DNA of 41,074 nucleotides from Gammaproteobacteria bacterium (GTDB taxonomy: Bacteria; Pseudomonadota; Gammaproteobacteria; Legionellales; Legionellaceae). Both the position numbers and the translations under genes were made by a program. Location of the stretch: assembly GCA_024742995.1 (NCBI GenBank), contig JANSXK010000013.1, forward strand, positions 1 to 41,074. The letters are read 5' to 3'. Every line of letters starts with the position of its first letter. The first letter of the stretch is position 1. Shown here one piece after another: positions 8,858 to 15,879 of the stretch. The notes under the pieces were generated by a model. It had not been told where the DNA came from. It did no database searches and saw nothing but the letters and a program-made list of their open reading frames with translations.

Positions 8858-9199
8858 ATGGCTGGTAAAGACGCGAAGGGCAAACAGATAGATACTAAAT
8901 CTCCTTTGAGTGCTACGCAACAGGCGATATGGAACAACAAGGTTAAAACGAACCTAGAAAACCCATTGAACAAGAAGTACAACCTTGGACGAGTTGATAC
9001 GCCGGATGAAGAAAAGCGCAATAATCCTGGTCGGGATGATACAGTCGTAGAGGCAAAGGAAAATGAGGCGAATGCTGGTAACTCTTCTAAACCTAAATCT
9101 GGGACTGGTGACAGTCAGCTTAACAAAGAGCAAGTATCAACAGCTCCGAATCCCCTCAAGACCACATTTTCACCCTTTAGTCGAGGGAGTGGAGGCTAG
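8858..9199 (+). CDS. Small hydrophilic disordered protein, twin gene 2
   Basis: I place the start at the ATG at 8858, giving 113 residues, because the twin gene has the same GGTG-to-ATG arrangement. A TTG four codons upstream would also be open. The protein is charged and rich in Asn, Lys, Glu and Gly, lacks Cys and hydrophobic segments, and ends in a Pro/Ser/Gly-rich tail (FSPFSRGSGG). I do not recognise a family. The shared promoter and the related KEQ-VS-AP segment link it to the gene at 8462. It lies downstream of the large fusion enzyme, but its own promoter means it need not be part of that operon. Confidence 0.65.
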   Translation: MAGKDAKGKQIDTKSPLSATQQAIWNNKVKTNLENPLNKKYNLGRVDTPDEEKRNNPGRDDTVVEAKENEANAGNSSKPKSGTGDSQLNKEQVSTAPNPLKTTFSPFSRGSGG

Positions 9200-9245
9200 A
9201 CCAGTAGATCATGTTGCATTTTGTATCGCCTTAGGTTTCGCCTTT

Positions 9246-9884
9246 TTATCCACGTCCCGCAGCTTGTCCGCGGGATCCAGTTATTTGCTCAGAGCTAACA
9301 AACATCACTTTTTTCTGAATCAATTCCAATTGAATGGTTTGAAATTGCTCATGATCCAACGCTTGGGTGGCATCTTCGATCACAGTGCATGTGAATTGTG
9401 CTTGGATGGCATCTAAAATAGAATAATACACACAAATATCTGCACACAACCCTGAAAAGTATAATTCGCGTACTCCCCGAGCTTGTAAAAATCCTGCCAA
9501 GCCCGTATTTTTTTGATGGTGATTATCATAAAAAGCGCTGTAACTATCTTTGTCAATATCGGTACCTTTGCGAAAAATAGCTTCGACTTTATCCATGTTC
9601 AACGCCGGATCAAATGCGGCACCTTCCGTGCCTTGAATACAGTGATCGGGCCACAGCGTTTGTGTTTTGTCTTGAATTTGTATATTGGTAAACACGTCGT
9701 GGCCTGGATGTGTTGAGGCAAAACTTTGATGATGCGGTGGGTGCCAATCTTGAGTCGCTACCACCAACGGAAAATAAGACTGTATCTGATTGATGACAGG
9801 AACAATCGTATCAGCACCTGCTACCGCCAAGGCACCTTGAGGCATGAAATCATTTTGAACATCAATAATGAGAAGTGCTTTCAT
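9246..9884 (-). CDS. pncA: Nicotinamidase/pyrazinamidase
   Basis: This isochorismatase-fold hydrolase converts nicotinamide to nicotinate for NAD salvage. Catalytic triad positions are Asp8 (LLIIDVQ), Lys106 (FRKGTD) and Cys151 (GLCADICVYYS). Metal ligands fit Asp46, His48 and His52 in DWHPPHHQSFA and His81 in WPDHC. At 212 residues it is close to E. coli PncA. The last ten residues, GSRGQAAGRG, are encoded by a REP-type hairpin (9255-9275) and are unlike the family's C-terminus, so a repeat has probably replaced the original stop. The core fold is complete before this tail, so activity is likely kept. Confidence 0.93.
   Translation of the reverse strand: MKALLIIDVQNDFMPQGALAVAGADTIVPVINQIQSYFPLVVATQDWHPPHHQSFASTHPGHDVFTNIQIQDKTQTLWPDHCIQGTEGAAFDPALNMDKVEAIFRKGTDIDKDSYSAFYDNHHQKNTGLAGFLQARGVRELYFSGLCADICVYYSILDAIQAQFTCTVIEDATQALDHEQFQTIQLELIQKKVMFVSSEQITGSRGQAAGRG
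9255..9281. repeat. REP-like hairpin inside the 3' end of pncA
   Basis: TCCCGC (9255-9260) and GCGGGA (9270-9275) form a perfect 6-bp stem around AGCTTGTCC, followed by TCCAGT. The sequence GCTTGTCCGCGGGATCCAGT is related to the arm of the repeat at 138-195. It lies within the pncA reading frame and supplies its last codons. Confidence 0.65.
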
Positions 9885-10014
9885 TGGGATGAGAAAATTA
9901 GGAAGGTTTGTTTCAGTCTAAGTGATTTTTCCGCGATTGTAATGGTTTTCTCTTGAATTTTTTGAACTCGAATGCTACGGTGCGTGGGTTGATAATTTTA
10001 GATGAGGAAGGAAG

Positions 10015-10791
10015 ATGAACATCAGTAAACGTTTGCCTTTGGCTTTGATGGTAGCTGCTTTAGGGGTGTCTGCCGCTCATGCTGAACCCAAAATGCCGCC
10101 AGCGCAAAAAAAACAAATTGAACAAGTGGTGCATGATTATTTGGTGTCCAATCCAGAAGTATTGATTGAAGCGTCACAAGCACTACAAAAGAAACAACAA
10201 GAAACCATGCAAACACAAGCCAGAACAGCTATTGCTGAACATGGCAGTGCATTGGTGAGTGGTAGCCTCACGGTGGCCGGCAATCCCAAAGGGGATGTAA
10301 CGTTGGTTGAGTTTTTTGATTACCAATGTGTGCACTGCATCAAGATGAAGCCAGTGATCGACGCATTGATTAAGAAAAACCCGAATCTGCGTGTCGTATA
10401 TAAAGAGTTCCCCATTTTTGGTAAAGAGTCTGAATTGGCGTCTCGTGTGGCGATTGTCGCAGCGAAACAAGGCAAATACATGGCATTCCAGGATGCGATA
10501 TTTAAATCGGGTCAACAACACTTAGATGAAGAAAAAGTGATGGCCATTGCTAAGAAAGTAGGCTTGAATATGGAAACTCTGAAAGCCGACATGAATACGC
10601 CAGAAGTTACGAAACTATTGGGTGAAAGCCGTAGCCTTGCAGAATCTATTCATTTGATGGGCACACCAGCATTTGTGATATTAGCGACACCAAACGGTAA
10701 ATACAAAGCCGGTGGAGAAGTGTCGTTCTTACCTGGTGCTGCCGATGAAGCAGACATGCAAGTGTTGATCAATAAATCTGCTAAAAAATAG
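10015..10791 (+). CDS. DsbA-family periplasmic thiol oxidoreductase (Com1-like)
   Basis: A 258-residue exported protein with a signal peptide cleaved probably after AHA (residues 21-23). An N-terminal helical region (IEQVVHDYLVSNPEVLIEAS) precedes a thioredoxin-fold domain with the active site Cys105-Val-His-Cys108 in FFDYQCVHCIKM. The conserved cis-Pro loop is MGTPAFVI. The layout and wording closely resemble Coxiella Com1 as I remember it, an outer-membrane-associated DsbA-like immunogen. The likely role is disulfide formation or isomerisation in envelope proteins; DsbD in the same window could supply reductant if it works as an isomerase. The GGAAGG box seven bases before the ATG supports the start. 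rsmJ follows after 50 bp. Confidence 0.93.
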   Translation: MNISKRLPLALMVAALGVSAAHAEPKMPPAQKKQIEQVVHDYLVSNPEVLIEASQALQKKQQETMQTQARTAIAEHGSALVSGSLTVAGNPKGDVTLVEFFDYQCVHCIKMKPVIDALIKKNPNLRVVYKEFPIFGKESELASRVAIVAAKQGKYMAFQDAIFKSGQQHLDEEKVMAIAKKVGLNMETLKADMNTPEVTKLLGESRSLAESIHLMGTPAFVILATPNGKYKAGGEVSFLPGAADEADMQVLINKSAKK

Positions 10792-10841
10792 AGCGGGTTG
10801 AAGCACTTCATGTTTAGGTCCAAATATGCTGAGGGTGGTGG

Positions 10842-11531
10842 ATGCAATTAGCCACCCAAGCAGAAGAAATTGCCGCAGAATACGGTGTGGCGTTGAATCA
10901 AGAAGCTTATCCTCGTTTGCGCGCCAGCGCACGAGGGTTGGTTTTAGAGTTGGCTGGTTGCGCACCAATGACTGTTGATTTTGACGCAGTCTTGCAGCGT
11001 ACATTAGATAAAAAACATGGATTGATTCGTGCTTGTAAACCGCAACTTGATATGCATATTCTGGATGCGACGGCAGGTTGGGGGCGAGATGCGATTTTAT
11101 TGGCAAAATATGGTGCCAAAGTAACGCTTGTGGAACGACAAGCCCTCATGGCTGCCTTGCTAGCGGATGGTTTACAACGCATGCAAACACCTGAGGTGGA
11201 TGTCTCTCTCATTCACCAAGATGCGCTGGATTATTTACAACAACTCACTCCGAACAAGTATCCCGATGTGATTTATATCGATCCCATGCATCCAGTACGT
11301 CAAAAATCTGCTTTGGTTAAAAAAGACATGCAAGCATTACAACAATTATTTGGTGCAGATGAGGACGCAGAAGCCTTGATTGCATTAGCGTTAAAGCGCG
11401 CACGTAAAAAGGTGGTAGTGAAATGGCCGCAACGGTTACCACCTTTGATCAAACCGAACGGTAGTATTCCAGGAAAAACAGTACGCTTCGATCTATACAG
11501 GACTGACGCAGAGCCACGATCTCTTCGTTAA
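10842..11531 (+). CDS. rsmJ: 16S rRNA (guanine1516-N2)-methyltransferase RsmJ
   Basis: RsmJ methylates G1516 of 16S rRNA with S-adenosylmethionine. The 229-residue chain has the SAM-binding motif LDATAGWGRDAILLA (about 74-88, Asp75), then VTLVERQ, and the catalytic-region motif YIDPMHP. The C-terminal core strand VVVKWPQRLPP is present, followed by GKTVRFDLY. The final ten residues, RTDAEPRSLR, come from a MITE-like element that begins at 11498 and provides the stop codon. It is somewhat shorter than the E. coli enzyme (about 250 residues). The catalytic core is intact, so function is probably retained. Confidence 0.92.
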   Translation: MQLATQAEEIAAEYGVALNQEAYPRLRASARGLVLELAGCAPMTVDFDAVLQRTLDKKHGLIRACKPQLDMHILDATAGWGRDAILLAKYGAKVTLVERQALMAALLADGLQRMQTPEVDVSLIHQDALDYLQQLTPNKYPDVIYIDPMHPVRQKSALVKKDMQALQQLFGADEDAEALIALALKRARKKVVVKWPQRLPPLIKPNGSIPGKTVRFDLYRTDAEPRSLR

Positions 11532-11621
11532 AATTTATTTTTAATTCAGTCATTTAGTATATCTAAACTCCTTCATTAAAAATAAATTTTGCCTCGACCT
11601 CGTAGCTCTGCGTCAGCCCTG
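11498..11621. mobile_element. MITE-like 124-bp palindromic element, copy 1
   Basis: The terminal inverted repeats CAGGACTGACGCAGAGC and GCTCTGCGTCAGCCCTG match at 16 of 17 positions. The interior is AT-rich and itself partly palindromic around AAATTTATTTTTAATTC and AAAAATAAATTTTG. The length equals that of copy 2 at 25873-25996, and the two agree through most of their span. There is no coding capacity for a transposase. The left end lies inside rsmJ. Confidence 0.85.
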
Positions 11622-11714
11622 GTTCAAGCTACGATCTCTTCGTTAAATTCGGTCATTTAACGCCTTCATTAAATACTAAATCTGCCTCGACCTTGGGGCT
11701 TTTCGTAAGTCCTG
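11622..11714. repeat. Degenerate partial copy of the MITE-like element
   Basis: Directly after copy 1, the sequence resumes with CTACGATCTCTTCGTTAAATTCGGTCATTTA and ends in CTTTTCGTAAGTCCTG, matching the left interior and right terminus of the 124-bp element. Internal deletions shorten it to about 93 bp and the left terminus is not recognisable. Confidence 0.65.
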
Positions 11715-11780
11715 TTTATTTTTAATTCGATCTTGAGCGTGAGATTATCTCTGTCTTTGCTCTGGCCCGATCCTGTCGCT

Positions 11781-11809
11781 TGCCTAAAATTGCCAAAAAA
11801 AGTATCATC
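11781..11809 (+). promoter_or_regulatory. Probable promoter of the glycyl-tRNA synthetase gene
   Basis: -35 TTGCCT (11781-11786), a 17-bp spacer, and -10 TATCAT (11804-11809), 36 bp before the ATG. AGGAAAG (11835-11841) is the ribosome-binding site. The rest of 11715-11845 shows no gene. Confidence 0.5.
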
Positions 11810-11845
11810 ACTGCACGATAATGACGGTAATGATAGGAAAGTGCT

Positions 11846-13228
11846 ATGCCTGTAAAAACATTGGAAGATGTGGTCTCTTTATGTAAACGTAGAGGATTTA
11901 TATTTCAAAGCGGTGAACTCTACGGCGGATTGCAAGGTGTTTATGATTACGGTCCTTTAGGTGTCGAACTTAAAAATAATTTGAAAGCTGCTTGGTGGTC
12001 TGCGAATGTTTATGAACGCGATGATATCGTGGGGTTAGATTCTTCTATTTTATCACACAGAGGTGTTTTTTGTTATTCCGGTCATGAAGATACATTTGCT
12101 GATATGATGGTCGATTGCCTTGAGTGCAAACGCCGTTGGCGCGCTGATCATATCGTTGATGGCAAATGTGATTTTTGTGGTGCAAGCGAATTTACTGAGC
12201 CACGTCCTTTCAATATGATGTTTAGAACCAATGTTGGCCCAGTTACAGATGATGATTCATTTGCGTATTTGCGACCAGAAACAGCGCAAGGTATTTTTAC
12301 TAATTTTAAAAATGTGCTCGATTCAACGCCACAGAAATTACCTTTTGGGATTGCCCAGATTGGTAAAGCGTTTCGTAATGAGATCACACCACGTAATTTT
12401 ATTTTTAGAGTGCGTGAATTTGAGCAAATGGAAATAGAATTTTTTGTCAAACCCGGCGAAGACGAAAAATGGCATGAAACTTGGGTGGAAACACGTTTGG
12501 CATGGTGGAAAAAGCAAGGCCTTACCTCTGATAATTTAAAACTGGAAAACCAAGAAAAAGACGATCTTGCACATTATGCTAAGAAGACCGTCGATATTTT
12601 ATATAAATTTCCACACGGTTTTGAAGAGCTTGAAGGGGTGGCCAACCGCACGGACTTTGATTTGGGGTCACATACTCGGCATCAAGCTGATCTAAATCTG
12701 AGTGCCACTGTGAAACAAAATCCTGAAAGTGTGTCTAAGCTTGCGATCATGGATCTTGAGACCAATCAATTTGTTGTCCCTTACGTGATTGAGCCTTCTG
12801 CAGGGGTGGATCGTGGTGTTTTGGCCGTTTTGGTTGAAAGTTATACCGAAGAGGATTTGGGTGATGACAAAAAGCGTGTTGTTTTAAAATTAATGCCACA
12901 TTTGGCGCCCATCAAAGTGGCTGTTATTCCGTTAGCGCGGAATAAGCCAGAGTTGGTAGAAAAAGCCAAAACCATCCGCAAGCACATCCAGACCTTAGCG
13001 ATTGGTCGTGTGGCGTATGAAGACAGTGGTAATATCGGTAAAAGCTATCGCCGTCACGATGAAATTGGCACGCCATTGTGTATTACGGTTGATTTCGACA
13101 GCATCGGTAATAGTGATGATCCTAAATTAAACAACACCGTGACAATCAGAAATCGCGATACGATGAAGCAAGAGCGTGTAAATATTGACGCATTGCCTGA
13201 GTATCTTCGGATGTTTTTTCTAGGTTAA
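11846..13228 (+). CDS. glyQS: Glycyl-tRNA synthetase, single-chain dimeric (alpha2) type
   Basis: This enzyme charges tRNA-Gly with glycine. The 460-residue class II chain starts with [19 protein letters not shown], typical of the archaeal/eukaryotic-like dimeric enzyme. It contains a zinc ribbon with Cys91, Cys94, Cys108 and Cys111. Motif 2 lies in [20 protein letters not shown] (about 175-194) and motif 3 in [10 protein letters not shown]. The C-terminal anticodon-binding domain follows ([13 protein letters not shown] to the end). It is complete. Most gammaproteobacteria use the unrelated-looking alpha2beta2 GlyQ/GlyS enzyme, so this type is unusual for the apparent host and suggests ancient transfer. 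It is monocistronic, with its own promoter and a downstream hairpin. Confidence 0.95.
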   Translation: MPVKTLEDVVSLCKRRGFIFQSGELYGGLQGVYDYGPLGVELKNNLKAAWWSANVYERDDIVGLDSSILSHRGVFCYSGHEDTFADMMVDCLECKRRWRADHIVDGKCDFCGASEFTEPRPFNMMFRTNVGPVTDDDSFAYLRPETAQGIFTNFKNVLDSTPQKLPFGIAQIGKAFRNEITPRNFIFRVREFEQMEIEFFVKPGEDEKWHETWVETRLAWWKKQGLTSDNLKLENQEKDDLAHYAKKTVDILYKFPHGFEELEGVANRTDFDLGSHTRHQADLNLSATVKQNPESVSKLAIMDLETNQFVVPYVIEPSAGVDRGVLAVLVESYTEEDLGDDKKRVVLKLMPHLAPIKVAVIPLARNKPELVEKAKTIRKHIQTLAIGRVAYEDSGNIGKSYRRHDEIGTPLCITVDFDSIGNSDDPKLNNTVTIRNRDTMKQERVNIDALPEYLRMFFLG

Positions 13229-13238
13229 GTGTGATCTT

Positions 13239-13297
13239 CGTCATTGCAAGCGGATCACCCGAAATTTTAAGGTCCTTGCTTGCAGTGATGGTTTTTC
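13239..13297 (+). terminator. Hairpin with T-run after glyQS, REP-like
   Basis: The arms CGTCATTGCAAGC (13239-13251) and GCTTGCAGTGATGG (13278-13291) pair with few mismatches around a 26-base loop and are followed by TTTTTC. The arm resembles the common bacterial CGTCATTGC-type intergenic repeat. It would fit a terminator for glyQS, though the loop is long. Confidence 0.5.
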
Positions 13298-13357
13298 TTA
13301 GGTGAGGCAAACCAAACACTTAAAGAAGCCATTAGCACAGCATATCAACCGTGCAAT

Positions 13358-14866
13358 TTATTTTCTCTGGTAAATGTCATAAGGTGGAATACGGGTCAAA
13401 TACGTATAATGTGACCATGCTGCATGAAATTTTTTGTCTTGATCATATTCTTTTGGAAAGTTGATGGTTTGTTTGAGATAAGTTTTGGAAGACGGGACAT
13501 CGACGATGATGAATTGTGGTTTTTTTGTGTTTAAATCGTGGGTGATAAAATTCAGTGCATAAGAGCGCATGGCGTTTTGAAAAGGTAATGAATAATGGCC
13601 CAATCTTGTATATTCCCAAATACAATTTGTAAAACTGCCAATTTGTTGAACCTTTGAATAAAATTCTAAATGACTGAGTTTGTGCGTCATGCTAAAAAAC
13701 ATATACTTGTTTTGGGTTGAACCAAATAGTGCGATTAACTTTTTCTCGGGATTATTGGTATGAAAATAAAGGGTGGCACTGATGCTGCGCAAGATGCTTT
13801 GATTGACGGGTATGAAAAAAATAACCAATGTTAAGAAACCTATACATCCTAAATTGGTTTTATTGTTGGTGTTGTCAGCGAGCTCTCCCAAGACTAAGGT
13901 AAAATATAGACAGCTCATAGCGAGGGCAGGGAAAATGTGATAGTACCAGGTCACTTGTGGGATGACATAGGCGATGAGATTGCCGGTGATGCTTAATATC
14001 AAGACAGTTTTCAGTTTGGTATGAGCTGTTTCTTGCTTTAGAACGTATAAAAAAATCGCAGCGCAACACCATATGAAGCTAGGGGTGAGGATGACAGTTG
14101 TCCATGGTACAGCTAATCCTCGGAAATAGGGCATCCAGAACGGCAAAATAGTAGATAGATACGCGGGGTAAAATAATAGTACACATAGACCATAAAGCAT
14201 GATAATTGAGATGCATATCCCTGATTCAGGTCTAAGCCATCCCCGCGCATGTCTTTTTTGAGCGACAAGCAATAATTCAATCAAGAGCAAAGTAAGTAAA
14301 AAAAATGGTTTGATTGCAAATCCGATGCCTGCCGAGACGCCAACGAATATCGCAACAATATGACTCACATGTTTGTTATCCAAGCGACACGCGGCGAGAA
14401 AAAGATAAGGTGTGGTCAAAATGACGTAGAAATGTTCTCGTTGTCCAAATGTGTCCGCAGGTAAAAATAGTAAAGTATAAGCCAAACCATAGGTTAATAG
14501 GTAGGCCATATTCTTATTGCAGCGGTTTGTGGGTGGTCCTAATAATGTTTTGATGAATCCATGTGAACAGAGTATTGATAGCATTATCAAGAGGAGGATA
14601 TACGTTCGAAGTGTATAGATCACGGCTATACCACTGAGCTTCGAAACGATGATAGGTACAAAATATAGATAAAAAATCATCGGTGGGTTTGGATCAGAAA
14701 TATTGTGTGCGTACGTTTCGCCTTGCAAAAATTGCTGGGCGATATGTGACACTAGGGCAACATCTTTATGCAGATAAAGATGGGTTTGTAGCCAAAAAGA
14801 GAGTAAACAGAGTACAATGACAGATAGCCAAAAAACTTCTGTTTGTTTTTTCAGTGCAGCGTTCAT
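13358..14866 (-). CDS. Polytopic membrane protein, GT-C glycosyltransferase-like
   Basis: A 502-residue integral membrane protein with roughly ten hydrophobic segments. The first luminal loop has the sequence HKDVALVSHIAQQFLQG followed by YAHNISDPNPPMIFYLY. This resembles the first loop of GT-C fold glycosyltransferases, where an Asp in the loop is catalytic and a Pro-Pro pair precedes the next helix. The C-terminal 120 residues are soluble and would face the periplasm. I infer transfer of a sugar from a lipid-linked donor to an envelope polymer; the acceptor is unknown and no sugar genes are adjacent. Its start lies just beside a dsbD fragment (14881-14985), so that duplication may have altered its promoter. 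Confidence 0.7.
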   Translation of the reverse strand: MNAALKKQTEVFWLSVIVLCLLSFWLQTHLYLHKDVALVSHIAQQFLQGETYAHNISDPNPPMIFYLYFVPIIVSKLSGIAVIYTLRTYILLLIMLSILCSHGFIKTLLGPPTNRCNKNMAYLLTYGLAYTLLFLPADTFGQREHFYVILTTPYLFLAACRLDNKHVSHIVAIFVGVSAGIGFAIKPFFLLTLLLIELLLVAQKRHARGWLRPESGICISIIMLYGLCVLLFYPAYLSTILPFWMPYFRGLAVPWTTVILTPSFIWCCAAIFLYVLKQETAHTKLKTVLILSITGNLIAYVIPQVTWYYHIFPALAMSCLYFTLVLGELADNTNNKTNLGCIGFLTLVIFFIPVNQSILRSISATLYFHTNNPEKKLIALFGSTQNKYMFFSMTHKLSHLEFYSKVQQIGSFTNCIWEYTRLGHYSLPFQNAMRSYALNFITHDLNTKKPQFIIVDVPSSKTYLKQTINFPKEYDQDKKFHAAWSHYTYLTRIPPYDIYQRK

Positions 14867-14880
14867 TACATTAGGGTATC

Positions 14881-14985
14881 AGGGTTTTGAAGTCAATGGC
14901 ACCCATCCATTGCAAGCCGGCCTGCAATTGTCCAGAGGCACCTTAAGTGGGGCGATGACGAGAGCAATGCTTGGGTGCGTCATTG
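14881..14985 (-). pseudogene. Fragment of dsbD 3' end (duplicate)
   Basis: This stretch repeats the end of dsbD at about 15910-16035 in the same orientation. Shared runs include CAATTGTCCAGAGGCA, GTGGGGCGATGAC and GCAATGCTTGGGTG, in the same order. It lacks two internal segments of about 17 and 9 bases and has scattered changes, so it encodes nothing. It corresponds to the C-terminal thioredoxin domain of DsbD. Together with intact dsbD it forms direct repeats that flank the gene at 15085-15879. Confidence 0.8.
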
Positions 14986-15084
14986 ACTCTCTATGCCCGT
15001 GATAAAGACAATTTTTATATAAGAAGTTGTTTTTATGTGACACAATAAGTTTTTTATTGACCATTTACATATAGGATCAGTATC

Positions 15085-15879
15085 ATGCAAGATCGTTTAC
15101 AAATTGTCCGAAATTATGGTGTGGCTATGGACAAAGTGCGTCAGACTTATGAGAGTTTAGTAGCGACAAAGGCTGTTAGCCCAGAGAACTATCTACCACA
15201 TGCTAGCAATAGAATCTCGATTCAACAATTGGATCTTATGATTGGCATCAATAAGCGCCTGATCAACTATTTAGAACAATTCAACAACTATAATAATAAG
15301 CATACTATTGCGGCGTTAAAGAAACTTTTATGTGAGGATATTACAAAACCGGAAGAGAATATTCACTACTTTATCAGCAGAGTAATGGATTTTGTACAGG
15401 GTCATCAGGGCGAAAGCTTGACTATTTCTTTGATTGACGACTGTTTCAAAAATTATATGTATTGGCTCATGATGATGGTTTCAAGTTTGTTACTCGGGGC
15501 CATATTCGCTATTTATGCGCCCGCGATTTTAAGTTCTTTGTTTGCAGTGACAGTAGCGGCGAATGGGTTTGTGCCTGTGATGGGTATTGTTGTTGGGCTG
15601 TTTTCTGCGATGGTATGCGCTTTTCAAGCCGTATCCTATTCTTTGGGTTTTAAGCTTGAGCTGCGTGGTGGTCAGTTTTTCAAAAGCGACTTAAGAACAC
15701 CTGAGAAAGTTTGGGAGAACGCAGATGCTGATATAGGGTGGCCATCTGAGCTGTGCAATAACAAAGGATTTAGACCTCGTCTGCAAGACTGCCTACATAT
15801 TTATTTTTTCTCAGATGTTGAGAACCAAAAATTAAGAGACGAGATTGGCGCGGAATATCAAAAGTTAGCCACACCTTAA
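15085..15879 (+). CDS. Orphan two-helix membrane protein between dsbD repeats
   Basis: A 264-residue protein with a hydrophilic helical N-terminal region (about 1-120), two hydrophobic segments (about 125-148 and 150-185) that could form a membrane hairpin, and a soluble C-terminal part (about 190-264). I do not recognise a family. The ATG follows a GGAT box at a suitable distance. It ends convergently with dsbD with a four-base overlap (15876-15879). Direct repeats of the dsbD 3' end on both sides suggest that the gene was inserted here. A hydrophilic-membrane hairpin-hydrophilic layout is seen in some secreted effectors of intracellular bacteria, but no secretion signal is demonstrable. Confidence 0.75.
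   Translation: MQDRLQIVRNYGVAMDKVRQTYESLVATKAVSPENYLPHASNRISIQQLDLMIGINKRLINYLEQFNNYNNKHTIAALKKLLCEDITKPEENIHYFISRVMDFVQGHQGESLTISLIDDCFKNYMYWLMMMVSSLLLGAIFAIYAPAILSSLFAVTVAANGFVPVMGIVVGLFSAMVCAFQAVSYSLGFKLELRGGQFFKSDLRTPEKVWENADADIGWPSELCNNKGFRPRLQDCLHIYFFSDVENQKLRDEIGAEYQKLATP

Noticed and set aside
9063-9416. Plus-strand frame of 117 codons
   Set aside because: Out of frame with the twin gene 2 and antisense to pncA; a by-product of the repeat region.
9908-9935. GTTTCAGTCTAAGTG followed by TTTTTCCG resembles the shared promoter motif at 8799-8840
   Set aside because: No TTGACA-like -35 at the right distance and no gene start nearby on the plus strand until 10015; similarity may be chance.
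14817-15002. Open frame of 61 codons on the plus strand across the dsbD fragment
   Set aside because: It runs antisense over the start of the GT-C-like gene and the dsbD remnant, and its codons follow those sequences; no ribosome-binding site.
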